A stretch of 64,000 nt of DNA from Geothermobacter hydrogeniphilus. Lineage in GTDB: Bacteria > Desulfobacterota > Desulfuromonadia > Desulfuromonadales > Geothermobacteraceae. Under the pieces are notes generated by a model, which was given only the letters and a program-made list of their open reading frames with translations, searched no databases and was not told the origin of the DNA. Numbering within the stretch: position 1 is the stretch's first letter; each line of letters begins with the position of its first letter. Below are positions 39,653 to 47,646 of the stretch, piece after piece. A program made the position numbers and the translations under genes. Where the stretch lies: the NCBI RefSeq assembly GCF_002898515.1, contig NZ_PPFX01000014.1:1-64000 (forward strand), written 5' to 3'.

Positions 39653-39814
39653 CCTGGATCAGAGGGTACATTGTCGGCGAACAGTACAAGTCATTGGCCT
39701 GCCTGCGGTTTTCAAAAATCACCGGCGAACCTATAGGTGCGTCTTAGATTTTTGAAAACCTCATTCAGACCAAGCACATGCACTCTTCATCCGACATGAA
39801 CCCACTGATTCAGG
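39653..39814 (+). mobile_element. 162-bp MITE-like element, copy 5, with GTTTC target duplication
   Basis: Left end is slightly diverged (CCTGGATCAGAGGG), right end is CCCACTGATTCAGG. GTTTC flanks it exactly at 39648-39652 and 39815-39819. The internal arms at 39707-39720 and 39747-39760 pair perfectly over 14 bases. It lies between the receiver-PilZ gene and the hao promoter region. Confidence 0.9.
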
Positions 39815-39874
39815 GTTTCGCCTTGCTGTGGCTTGATAGATTACCAAAAAAGTTTCAAATCCAATCATTATTTT

Positions 39875-39888
39875 TTGACCTGGGTCAA
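39875..39888 (+). promoter_or_regulatory. Crp/Fnr-family operator, TTGACCTGGGTCAA
   Basis: A perfect 14-base palindrome (TTGAC-N4-GTCAA) of the type bound by Fnr/NnrR/DNR/HcpR regulators. Its centre (39881.5) is 41.5 bases upstream of a start near 39923, with TAATGT at 39911-39916 as a -10. This is exact class II activator geometry. It lies 126 bases upstream of the hao start codon. The regulator itself is not in the window. Confidence 0.75.
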
Positions 39889-40013
39889 TTGCGTAAATCG
39901 GAATGGCTGTTAATGTTTACAAATGTGGTTAAGCACATTCCTGTCTTGTACCGATAACCCCTTTAAAGAAGTTTGAACGCCCCGCGGGGCCAACCCTTCC
40001 CAGGAGGAAAACG

Positions 40014-41360
40014 ATGAAGAAGAGTGCGATTGTATCAATTCTGGCCATGCTGACGGCGTTGTTGTTCTGCGGCGCCTTCACCGCTACGGCCAAGGACCGG
40101 ATTTCGAAGCAGACGGCCGAATGTCTGGAGTGTCATTCTTCGACCACGACCGGTATTGTCAAACAGTGGGAGAAGAGTGCCCACTGGAGTTCCGGGGTCG
40201 GCTGTTACGAGTGTCACAAGGCTGAAAAGACCGATGCCGACGCCATGGATCACTACGGTTTTACCGTGGCGATCATCGTCTCTCCGCGTGACTGCGGCCA
40301 GTGCCATGCCAAGGAAACCGCCGAGCAGGAGGCCAGTCATCATGCCAAGGCCGGTGACATTCTCAATACCAAGGACGGCATTCTCGGTCAGACCGTCGGC
40401 GGTGAACCGGCGGTCGCGGTTGCCTGCCGCCAGTGTCATGGTTCCATCGTCAAGGTCAATGCCGATGGCACCCTTGATACCAGTACCTGGCCCAATACCG
40501 GTATCGGCCGGGTCAATCCGGATGGTTCCAAGGGGACCTGTTCCGCCTGTCACACCCGCCACCGTTTCAGCAAGGAACAGGCCCGCCAGCCGGAGACCTG
40601 CGGCAAGTGTCATCTCGGCCCCGATCATCCGCAGAAGGAGGTTTACGAGGAGTCCAAGCATGGCATTCTCTACCGGGCCTTTAAAGATGATCTGAACATG
40701 GACAAGTCGAAGTGGGTCTCCGGTGAAGATTATTTCGATGCCGCGACCTGCGCCACCTGTCACATGAGCGCCACCCGCAACCAGGGCGTGACGCATGATG
40801 TCGGCACCCGGCTTTCCTGGAATCTGCGGGCTCCGGTTTCCAAGCGGACCGCCAACAGCCCCGAGAAACTGAAGGCGATGAAGGACGTCTGCTCATCCTG
40901 CCATGCCGGTCCGTTTGTTGATGGGTTCTACAAGCAGCTGGACGAGTTTGTCGAGTTCTACAACAACAAGTTCGCTATCCCGGCCAAGGAAATTCGCGCC
41001 CTGCTGATCAAGGAAGGTGTGCTGACCAAGGCCAACTTCGACGACAAGATCGACTGGATCTACTGGGAACTCTGGCATCATGAAGGCCGTCGCGCCCGTC
41101 ACGGTGCCGCCATGAGCGGTCCTGATTACGCCTGGTGGCACGGCATCTACGAAGTGGCCAAGCACTTCTATACCGAACTGCTGCCCGAGGCCAAGGAAGC
41201 CTGCGAGAAGGCCGGCAAGCCCGAGGTCTACGAGCAGATCATCGCCAAGTATATCGATGGCCGTAAGGAGCACGAGTGGTACACTAAGGGCTTTGACAAG
41301 AAGCGCATCGAAGAGATGAAGAAGTATTACCAGGATCGCTACCAGCAGAAAGTCGACTGA
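40014..41360 (+). CDS. Octaheme c-type cytochrome, hydroxylamine-oxidoreductase family (predicted nitrite reductase)
   Basis: 448 residues with a signal peptide (hydrophobic 6-24, cleavage near ATA). Eight CxxCH heme motifs are visible: CLECH, CYECH, CGQCH, CRQCH, CSACH, CGKCH, CATCH and CSSCH. The order and the C-terminal PDYAWWHGIYEVAKHF helix fit the HAO family. In non-nitrifying anaerobes these enzymes reduce nitrite to ammonium. The Tyr that cross-links to the P460 heme in nitrifier HAO cannot be assigned here by eye. It is periplasmic. The Crp/Fnr-type site upstream and the nap genes downstream support nitrite reduction. Start has CCAGGAGG. Confidence 0.9.
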   Translation: MKKSAIVSILAMLTALLFCGAFTATAKDRISKQTAECLECHSSTTTGIVKQWEKSAHWSSGVGCYECHKAEKTDADAMDHYGFTVAIIVSPRDCGQCHAKETAEQEASHHAKAGDILNTKDGILGQTVGGEPAVAVACRQCHGSIVKVNADGTLDTSTWPNTGIGRVNPDGSKGTCSACHTRHRFSKEQARQPETCGKCHLGPDHPQKEVYEESKHGILYRAFKDDLNMDKSKWVSGEDYFDAATCATCHMSATRNQGVTHDVGTRLSWNLRAPVSKRTANSPEKLKAMKDVCSSCHAGPFVDGFYKQLDEFVEFYNNKFAIPAKEIRALLIKEGVLTKANFDDKIDWIYWELWHHEGRRARHGAAMSGPDYAWWHGIYEVAKHFYTELLPEAKEACEKAGKPEVYEQIIAKYIDGRKEHEWYTKGFDKKRIEEMKKYYQDRYQQKVD

Positions 41361-41380
41361 CAGCGAGCCACAACAGCAGG

Positions 41381-41410
41381 GGCGACCGGGAGACCGGTCG
41401 CCGTTTTTTT
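41381..41410 (+). terminator. Strong intrinsic terminator between hao and nap
   Basis: GGCGACCGG (41381-41389) pairs perfectly with CCGGTCGCC (41394-41402) across GAGA, followed by G and seven T. It separates hao from napD. Partial readthrough would give more hao than nap transcript. Confidence 0.9.
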
Positions 41411-41427
41411 CATGAGAGGACGAAGCC

Positions 41428-41670
41428 ATGCCGGTCAGTGGAGTTGTTATCAGGATCGACGCCGCGCGAGACAACGAAGTCATCGAGAAACTGAACTGTC
41501 TCCAAGGGGTTGAAGTCATGATGGAACGTACCGAGGGAAAGCTGGTAGCCGTGATCGACGCTCCTGACTTCGAGGTCCAGGAAGAACTGACCCGGAGCAT
41601 CCGTGAGATCGACGGGGTCGCGGACCTGACCCTCGCCTATCACAATTTTGAAGATATGGTCGACGCCTGA
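41428..41670 (+). CDS. napD: NapD-like Tat chaperone for nitrate reductase
   Basis: 80 residues, the usual NapD size. PVSGVVIRIDAARDNEVIEK near the start and the beta-alpha-beta pattern fit NapD, which binds the Tat signal of NapA during cofactor insertion. The start follows GAGAGGA. It is the first gene after the terminator and is 35 bases upstream of napA. Confidence 0.85.
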   Translation: MPVSGVVIRIDAARDNEVIEKLNCLQGVEVMMERTEGKLVAVIDAPDFEVQEELTRSIREIDGVADLTLAYHNFEDMVDA

Positions 41671-41705
41671 AACGGGCGGCGATTGCGTGGAGAAAGGATC
41701 GGGAT

Positions 41706-44027
41706 ATGACACTCAAACGAAGAGAATTTATCAAGGGAGCCGCGGCGGCCGCCGCCCTGTCGGCTGCCGGCCTGCCGGTCAATCTGCTTCTGGCGGACCG
41801 GGCTGCAGCTGCCGACGACGGCTTGACTTGGGGCAAAGCCCCCTGTCGTTTTTGCGGTACCGGTTGCGGGGTGTTGGTCGGCACCCGGAACGGCAAGGTG
41901 GTTGCGACCCGTGGCGATGCCAAGGCACCGGTCAACAAGGGGCTTAACTGCATCAAGGGTTACTTTCTTGCCAAGATTCTTTATGGCCCGGACCGGTTGA
42001 CCAAACCGTTGTTGCGCAAAGGGGACAGGTTCGTCGAGATTTCCTGGGACCAGGCCCTGGATACGATTGCCGACAAGCTCAGGAACACCATCCGGACCTT
42101 TGGTCCGCAGGCGGTCGGCATGTTCGGTTCCGGTCAGTGGACGATCCAGGACGGCTATGTCGCCGCCAAGTTTATGAAAGCCGGTATCGGCAGCAACAGC
42201 ATAGACCCGAACGCCAGGTTCTGCATGGCCAGCGCTGTCGCCGCTTTCATGAAGACCTTCGGTTCGGATGAACCGATGGGCAATTACGATGATCTTGACC
42301 TCGGCGACACCTTTTTTCTCTGGGGCGCCAACATGAGCGAGTGCCATCCGATCCTCTTCTCGCGCATGACCGCCAACCGGGTGAAAAATCCCAACGTGAA
42401 AATCATCGACCTGGCGCCGCGTTTCTCGCGCACCTCCCAGGAAGCGGATATGTACGTCGCCTTCCGGCCGCAAACCGACCTGGCGCTGGCCAACGGCATT
42501 GCCCATGTCATAATCCGCGACAAGCTCTACGATGAGAAGTTCATTGCCAAGAACGTGGTCTTCAAGAAGGCGAAAACCAACATCGGCTACGGTACCGAGG
42601 ACCGTTTCAAGTTCAAGGACAAGGAGGAGATGATCGACTTCGCGGCCTACAAGGAGATGATCGCCGAGTATACGCCGAAAAAAGTCGAAGAAATTTCCGG
42701 TGTTCCGGCGGCCAAGGTGGCAGAACTGGCCCGCCTCTATGCCGATCCCGGGCGTAAGGTCTGCTCCTATTGGACCATGGGGTTCAACCAGCATGTGCGC
42801 GGCACCTGGGTCAACCAGCTGGTTTACAACCTGCATCTTCTGACGGGGAAAATTTCCCAGCCGGGGCAGGGGCCCTTCAGTCTCACCGGCCAGCCCTCGG
42901 CTTGTGGTACCGCCCGTGAAGTCGGCACCTTCGCCCATCGTCTGCCGGCCGACATGGTGGTGATGAAGAAGGAGCATCGTGAGAAAGCGGCCAGGATATG
43001 GAATGTCCCGGTTGCGAAGATTCCCGCCAAGCCTGGGTTCCATGCCACCGAGATGCTGCGGGCGCTCGATCGCGGCGACATCCGCTTCCTGTGGGTGCAG
43101 TGCAACAATCCCTTCCAGGCTGCCCCCAACGTCGATCGATTCCGCAAGGGCGCGCGCAAGCCGGGACGCTTCGTCGTTGTTTCGGACGCCTATCCGACCC
43201 GCTCCACCGAGGTCGCCGACCTGATTCTGCCGACCTCCATGTGGGTCGAGAAAGAGGGCATGTTCGGTAACGCCGAGCGCCGCACCCAGCACTGGTTCAA
43301 GCTGGCCGACGCTCCCGGCGAGGCAAAGGAGGACCTCTGGCAGATTATCGAGGTGGCCAGGCGCATGGGGCTCGGCAAGCTGTTCGAGTACCCGGAAGAC
43401 AAGCCGCTGCACCAGTCGCTGTTCGAAGAGTATCGCCAGTTCGGTCTCGGCACCGGCAAGGATCTCGCTCCCTACGAACTCTATCAGAAGGAACGCGGGG
43501 TGATCTGGCCTTACATCAACGGTAAGAGCGTCCGGTGGCGCTACAACGAGAAGTACGATCCCATGGTTGACAAGGGGGCCGGTATCCAGTTTCACAAGGC
43601 CAAGAAATACGGCAAGCGGGCGGCCATCTATTTCCGTCCCTACGAGCCGGCCGCCGAGCCGCCCGATGCCGCCTACCCCTTCTGGCTCTGTACCGGCCGG
43701 GTGCTGGAGCATTGGCATACCGGCACCATGACCCGCCGGGTTCCGGAACTGCACCGCGCGGTACCGGAGGCCCTCTGCGAGCTGCATCCCGAGGATGCCG
43801 GAGAACTGGGGATCAGGAATGGTGACCGCATTCGTCTCACCACCCGCCGCGGGCAACTGGAACTCAAGGCCAGCGTCGGGGGCCGCGGTGTACCGGGACG
43901 GGGCAGCGTCTTCGTCCCCTTCTTCGATGAGGAGAAGATGATCAATAACCTGACCTTGGACGCCTTCTGCCCGATTTCCAAGGAACCGGATTACAAGAAG
44001 TGCGCGGTCAAAGTCGAAAAAGTCTGA
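41706..44027 (+). CDS. napA: Periplasmic nitrate reductase catalytic subunit NapA
   Basis: 773 residues. Twin-arginine signal KRREFIKGAAAAAALSAAG; [4Fe-4S] ligands in CRFCGTGC at about 47-54 and CIKG at about 82; Mo-ligand Cys in NARFCMAS at about 172; molybdopterin-binding regions including FSLTGQPSACGT and ILPTSMWVEKEGMFGN. It reduces nitrate to nitrite in the periplasm. It lacks the downstream NapB/NapC standard arrangement; electrons are expected through NapGH and the small cytochrome. The stop overlaps the napG start (TGATG). Confidence 0.96.
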   Translation: MTLKRREFIKGAAAAAALSAAGLPVNLLLADRAAAADDGLTWGKAPCRFCGTGCGVLVGTRNGKVVATRGDAKAPVNKGLNCIKGYFLAKILYGPDRLTKPLLRKGDRFVEISWDQALDTIADKLRNTIRTFGPQAVGMFGSGQWTIQDGYVAAKFMKAGIGSNSIDPNARFCMASAVAAFMKTFGSDEPMGNYDDLDLGDTFFLWGANMSECHPILFSRMTANRVKNPNVKIIDLAPRFSRTSQEADMYVAFRPQTDLALANGIAHVIIRDKLYDEKFIAKNVVFKKAKTNIGYGTEDRFKFKDKEEMIDFAAYKEMIAEYTPKKVEEISGVPAAKVAELARLYADPGRKVCSYWTMGFNQHVRGTWVNQLVYNLHLLTGKISQPGQGPFSLTGQPSACGTAREVGTFAHRLPADMVVMKKEHREKAARIWNVPVAKIPAKPGFHATEMLRALDRGDIRFLWVQCNNPFQAAPNVDRFRKGARKPGRFVVVSDAYPTRSTEVADLILPTSMWVEKEGMFGNAERRTQHWFKLADAPGEAKEDLWQIIEVARRMGLGKLFEYPEDKPLHQSLFEEYRQFGLGTGKDLAPYELYQKERGVIWPYINGKSVRWRYNEKYDPMVDKGAGIQFHKAKKYGKRAAIYFRPYEPAAEPPDAAYPFWLCTGRVLEHWHTGTMTRRVPELHRAVPEALCELHPEDAGELGIRNGDRIRLTTRRGQLELKASVGGRGVPGRGSVFVPFFDEEKMINNLTLDAFCPISKEPDYKKCAVKVEKV

Positions 44028-44656
44028 TGTCGGAAGAACGGGGACGAGCCGTGACAAACGGGGTGCGTGCCACCCTGGCCGGTGCCGCGGCGGGCTACCT
44101 GCTGCTGCGTTCCGGGTCCGGCTATGCCTGGCTGCTGCGGCCGCCGGGAGCGGTCGAGGAACAGGAGTTCCTGCGCAAGTGCATCCGCTGCGGCCGTTGC
44201 GCCCAAGCCTGTCCCTATCGGGCGGTCGAGATGGGGCGGCTCGATGCCGGCATCGCTCTCGGTACACCGGTTATCCGGGCGCGAAAAAATCCCTGTCGAC
44301 TCTGTGCCGACCTGCCCTGCGTCAAGGCCTGCCCGAGTGGCGCTCTCGACCCGCAGCTGCAGGATGCCGCCAAGACCCGCATCGGCACCGCGGTGCTGGT
44401 CGAGCGGCAGGAGTGCCTGTCGCTCAAGGGACTGCGTTGCGAAGTCTGCTATCGCGCCTGTCCGCTGCTCGACAAGGCGATCACCATCGAGAATTATCTC
44501 AACGCCCGTACCGGTCGCCACGCGATCTTTGAACCGGTGGTTCACAAGGAGTACTGCACCGGTTGTGGCATCTGTGAACAGGCCTGTGTGCTGGAGCGAC
44601 CGGCAATCGTAGTCGGCCCGCTGCAGCCTCCGTCGGAGAGTCTCTATGAAGGTTAA
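44027..44656 (+). CDS. napG: NapG-type ferredoxin subunit
   Basis: 209 residues, with four cluster-binding groups: CIRCGRCAQACP, CRLCADLPCVKACP, CEVCYRACP, and CTGCGICEQACV. An N-terminal hydrophobic/Tat-like segment suggests export to the periplasmic side. NapG carries electrons from NapH to NapA partners. I chose ATG 44027, which overlaps the napA stop, rather than the GTG at 44000 inside napA. napH begins 11 bases before its stop. Confidence 0.9.
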   Translation: MSEERGRAVTNGVRATLAGAAAGYLLLRSGSGYAWLLRPPGAVEEQEFLRKCIRCGRCAQACPYRAVEMGRLDAGIALGTPVIRARKNPCRLCADLPCVKACPSGALDPQLQDAAKTRIGTAVLVERQECLSLKGLRCEVCYRACPLLDKAITIENYLNARTGRHAIFEPVVHKEYCTGCGICEQACVLERPAIVVGPLQPPSESLYEG

Positions 44657-45422
44657 TCGCTGGACTCTGGCGCGGCGAGTGGTGCAGTTGACGGTGATAG
44701 GCCTGCTGTTCACCCCATGTCTCGGCTGGGGACTGTTCCAGGGCAATCTGCAGTCAGCTTCGCTGCTCGGGCTCAAGTTCTCTGATCCCCTGGCCGCCCT
44801 GCAGGTGCTGTTGTTGACCGGTACCGTGGCGCTGCCGCTGCTTGGTGGGGCGCTGTTGGTCCTCGGTGGTTACGGACTGCTGGGGGGCAAGACCTTCTGT
44901 GGCTGGGTCTGCCCGGTCGGACTGACGACCGATTTGCTCGAATGTCTGCCGAGTACGCGCCGGCTCCGGGTCTGGCCCCTGCGGGGAAAGCTGATTGCGC
45001 TGCTGGTGGTACTGCTGCTCAGTCTGACGCTGAAAATACCGGCATTCGAAACCATCTCTCCGATCGGCATCCTCAGCCGCGCCCTGAGCTTTGGGCCGTC
45101 AAGTGCTCTGTTGCTGATGGCGGTGATTTTACTGGTGGAGGTCCTGCTGGTCAGGCGTTTCTGGTGTCGCAGCCTCTGCCCCCTGGGAGGATTCTACAGC
45201 CTGGTGGGGCGGGTCAGCCCGCTGCGCATCGGTTATCGGGTCGAAGCCTGTACCCATTGTGATCGTTGCCGCAGGAGCTGCTTCGTTTACGAGGTGCTGG
45301 ACGCGCCGCTGGTCGAGGGGACGAGCCATGTTGTCTCCGGAGAATGTACCCGTTGCGGTGCCTGCCTCGATGCCTGTCCGACCGGTGCTCTGAACATGAG
45401 ATTTCAACATCCTCTCAAATAA
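44646..45422 (+). CDS. napH: NapH-type membrane quinol dehydrogenase subunit
   Basis: 258 residues, four to five transmembrane helices. Two CGWVCP and CRSLCPLGG motifs in membrane-proximal loops and C-terminal ferredoxin groups CTHCDRCRRSC and CTRCGACLDACPTGAL. NapGH takes electrons from menaquinol. In the absence of NapC this is the likely membrane donor. Its start overlaps napG by 11 bases. Confidence 0.92.
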   Translation: MKVNRWTLARRVVQLTVIGLLFTPCLGWGLFQGNLQSASLLGLKFSDPLAALQVLLLTGTVALPLLGGALLVLGGYGLLGGKTFCGWVCPVGLTTDLLECLPSTRRLRVWPLRGKLIALLVVLLLSLTLKIPAFETISPIGILSRALSFGPSSALLLMAVILLVEVLLVRRFWCRSLCPLGGFYSLVGRVSPLRIGYRVEACTHCDRCRRSCFVYEVLDAPLVEGTSHVVSGECTRCGACLDACPTGALNMRFQHPLK

Positions 45423-45432
45423 GGAGAATACG

Positions 45433-45735
45433 ATGAAAACTATCCTGACTCTGATTTCATTCCTGCTGTTAGCGCTGTTCTGGGGCTGCCAGACTGCGCA
45501 GCCGACTGCGCCCGCGGTGTCTGATTCAAGTCTTTCCGTACCGGCGGGGTCGACTGGAAATCCCCCCCTGATTCCCCATGATGTTGCTGCCGATGAAGGC
45601 GGTGATACCTGCCTCGGTTGTCATCGCGACGGCGACAATGGAGCCCCAAAAACAGAGCATCCGCAGTATGTCGACTGTCGCCAGTGCCATATCCCTGGGA
45701 CCGGTGACGTGAAGCCCTTCTCGACAAGCTATTAA
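45433..45735 (+). CDS. NapB-like diheme lipoprotein cytochrome, short form
   Basis: 100 residues. A lipoprotein signal (lipobox FWGC, Cys about 19) is followed by PPLIPHD and two heme motifs, CLGCH and CRQCH, with GAPKTEHPQYVDC between, the NapB pattern. It is shorter than usual NapB (about 150 residues). It probably passes electrons to NapA while tethered to the membrane. NapB identity is inferred from the motif pair and its position. Confidence 0.75.
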   Translation: MKTILTLISFLLLALFWGCQTAQPTAPAVSDSSLSVPAGSTGNPPLIPHDVAADEGGDTCLGCHRDGDNGAPKTEHPQYVDCRQCHIPGTGDVKPFSTSY

Positions 45736-45813
45736 CAACGGGCTGCTGCATGGGATAATATAAAAGTTGGCTTTCTGTCGAGTTTGGTTCGGCCCGTCAC
45801 AAAAGGAGTTGCC

Positions 45814-45963
45814 ATGGCTGATCAACGCTGCAGTCGCTGTCACATGCTCTACCCGGAGGAGGAACTGCTGATCCGGGAAGACAATGGTGAGCCGGTTTGT
45901 GCCGACTGTTCGGGTCTGCTCGCCGGTGAGGATCTCAGTTGTCGTTATGACGAGGACGGCTGA
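45814..45963 (+). CDS. 49-residue zinc-ribbon-like protein
   Basis: A short frame with AAAAGGAG seven bases before its ATG encodes a protein with two CxxC pairs (CSRC at 6-9 and CADC at 29-32), which can bind one zinc. A further Cys is at 43. It is too small for most gene finders. Its position at the end of the nap operon suggests a regulatory or assembly role there, but no function is known. Confidence 0.65.
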   Translation: MADQRCSRCHMLYPEEELLIREDNGEPVCADCSGLLAGEDLSCRYDEDG

Positions 45964-45997
45964 ACCCGTTTCCTGATTGCTGTCCGCGTCATCCATC

Positions 45998-46029
45998 ACG
46001 CCGACCTTTTTCCGGGGCCGGCGTTCTTT
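45998..46029 (+). terminator. Candidate intrinsic terminator of the nap operon
   Basis: ACGCCGACC pairs with GGGCCGGCGT, with one bulge, and is followed by TTCTTTC. It lies 35 bases after the zinc-ribbon gene. The T-run is imperfect. Confidence 0.55.
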
Positions 46030-46216
46030 CTGTCAAAGTGTATACAGCATACGTTTTCCATCCACAAGATTCTGTGGATAGGGGTGTTGACAACTGCTCA
46101 TTCCGGCTGTAAGTGCATTCAGAAAACGGCGGAAATAGCGAATTGCCTAGAAAACCGGCAGTACCTAAGGTCTGCGATAAATTGCAATTATTAAAGAATC
46201 ACTATATTTATAAAGT

Positions 46217-47522
46217 CACTACTGTCCGGTTAATAGCTGAATAAATTCAGCTGGTTATCGACTTGAGGGTCTTGAATTTGCTTAAGAGCATCCGTAACTA
46301 GCGATAAAATGGACTTTTTCTCAAACAAATTGACCTCCAGAATCTGTAGAAAAGTGTAGAGCTGACACGGGATGTCGAGCTTTTTCTTGGCGATCACCAC
46401 CAACAGATAAATGCTCAGCGCTACCCAAATCTGGCTCTTCACCGCATTGATCGACGTGCCGTAAAACGACTTGATTCGCAGGTGCCCTTTGACCCATTTG
46501 AAGAACAACTCGACCTGCCAACGTTGCTTGTAGATTTCGGCAACGGTTGTCGCAGGAATAGCGAAATTGTTGGTCAAAAACACCAGACGCTTGTTTCGTT
46601 CTTTGTCAACATAACTGACCCGACGAAGCTTTTCGGGGTAGTCCTTTTTCGACTTGTAGGTCACCAGGGCGATGGTCTGGTCGGCTCTGACACCGCCATC
46701 CTTGTCTTTGGCTGCTGAATACAGTCGCTTGAAGCGCAAGTTGTCCTTGGCCCTGATCACGAAAAAAGCACCCTGTCGATGAAGCGCATAGAGCCGCGAG
46801 AAATCCGTATAGGCCTTGTCCATGGTGTAAATGGCATCTTCCGTCACCGGTAACGCGTCGAGCATACGGACATCATGAACCTTGCCTGTGGTGACGGCGA
46901 CATAGGTCGGGATCGTTCCCCGCAGGTCAAGCAGCGTGTGCATTTTCACAGCCGCCTTTGTCGTTCGAAACTCTGCCCAAGGGAACAGGGACAGGCACAA
47001 ATCGATGGTCGTTGAATCGAACGCATACAGTGGCTGGTCCAGTTCCAGGGCAAAAGGATCGTCGCAGTAAAGCTGCTGGGCCATGCGGATCAGGACATGG
47101 CCGAAGTCCTGAAAGATACGCCAGTCTCGACGTTCGCAGGAGTCTGCAAGAGTTGACCGGGAAACGGAACCACGAAAGCCAATGTGATAGAGCTTCTCCC
47201 GGTGTGAATTCAGGCAGGTTTCAATATCGCGCAGGCTTTCACCATAGGCAAGGCACAAAAACTGGTCGAACGTCGAGAATGTTCTGGCTCTGTAATCACC
47301 ACGGTAGCGACGAACACACAAGTTGAAGTCGTGCCGAGGCAAGAACTGCAGCAGTTGCCGAAAAACGGTTTTGCCTGAATTCATCGATACCTCCTGCGAT
47401 AACGAGAGGTATCTCCCCACATCGGTGGAGTGAATTCAAATCGAAAACGGAACAGTTATGTCAAAGAACAATTATTTTCAGCCACTTACGAGATTGACTG
47501 ATTTTTTAACCGGACAGTAGTG
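46217..47522 (-). mobile_element. Complete IS4-type insertion sequence, 1306 bp, 9-bp target duplication
   Basis: The ends CACTACTGTCCGGTTAA and TTAACCGGACAGTAGTG are perfect 17-base inverted repeats. TTATAAAGT directly flanks both ends (46208-46216 and 47523-47531). Inside is one intact transposase gene on the minus strand. The perfect ends, target duplication and full gene indicate a recent insertion. It lies upstream of an M24 peptidase gene, 34 bases from its predicted -35 box. Confidence 0.95.
46230..47384 (-). CDS. IS4-family transposase
   Basis: 384 residues. A DUF4372-like N-terminal region (VFRQLLQFLPRHDFNLCV; STFDQFLCLAYGESLRD) is followed by the DDE core: Asp in YAFDSTTIDLCLSLFP, Asp in YTMDKAYTDFSRLY and Glu in YKQRWQVELFFKWVKG, which is also the Y-R-E-K signature of IS4 enzymes. 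I chose ATG 47384 (AGGAGG correctly spaced); the longer frame to 47420 enters the left-over leader. No frameshift; predicted active. Confidence 0.95.
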   Translation of the reverse strand: MNSGKTVFRQLLQFLPRHDFNLCVRRYRGDYRARTFSTFDQFLCLAYGESLRDIETCLNSHREKLYHIGFRGSVSRSTLADSCERRDWRIFQDFGHVLIRMAQQLYCDDPFALELDQPLYAFDSTTIDLCLSLFPWAEFRTTKAAVKMHTLLDLRGTIPTYVAVTTGKVHDVRMLDALPVTEDAIYTMDKAYTDFSRLYALHRQGAFFVIRAKDNLRFKRLYSAAKDKDGGVRADQTIALVTYKSKKDYPEKLRRVSYVDKERNKRLVFLTNNFAIPATTVAEIYKQRWQVELFFKWVKGHLRIKSFYGTSINAVKSQIWVALSIYLLVVIAKKKLDIPCQLYTFLQILEVNLFEKKSILSLVTDALKQIQDPQVDNQLNLFSY

Positions 47523-47555
47523 TTATAAAGTCATTGAAAAATTGCGTAATTGGCG

Positions 47556-47585
47556 TTGACATACGGCTGACGGGCTTGTCAGAAT
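47556..47585 (+). promoter_or_regulatory. Promoter of the M24 peptidase gene, just outside the IS
   Basis: TTGACA at 47556-47561, an 18-base spacer and CAGAAT at 47580-47585. The IS4 element ends at 47522, so the insertion left this promoter intact but separated it from whatever was further upstream. Confidence 0.55.
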
Positions 47586-47646
47586 ACGTCCGGTCCGACA
47601 GCCTGTGCTGCCGGTTCCGGATGGTTTGCCCTGAAAGGAAGAAGCG

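Noticed and set aside
41640-44267. 875-residue open frame opposite napA
   Set aside because: It is antisense to a certain napA gene; open only because of high GC at third positions.
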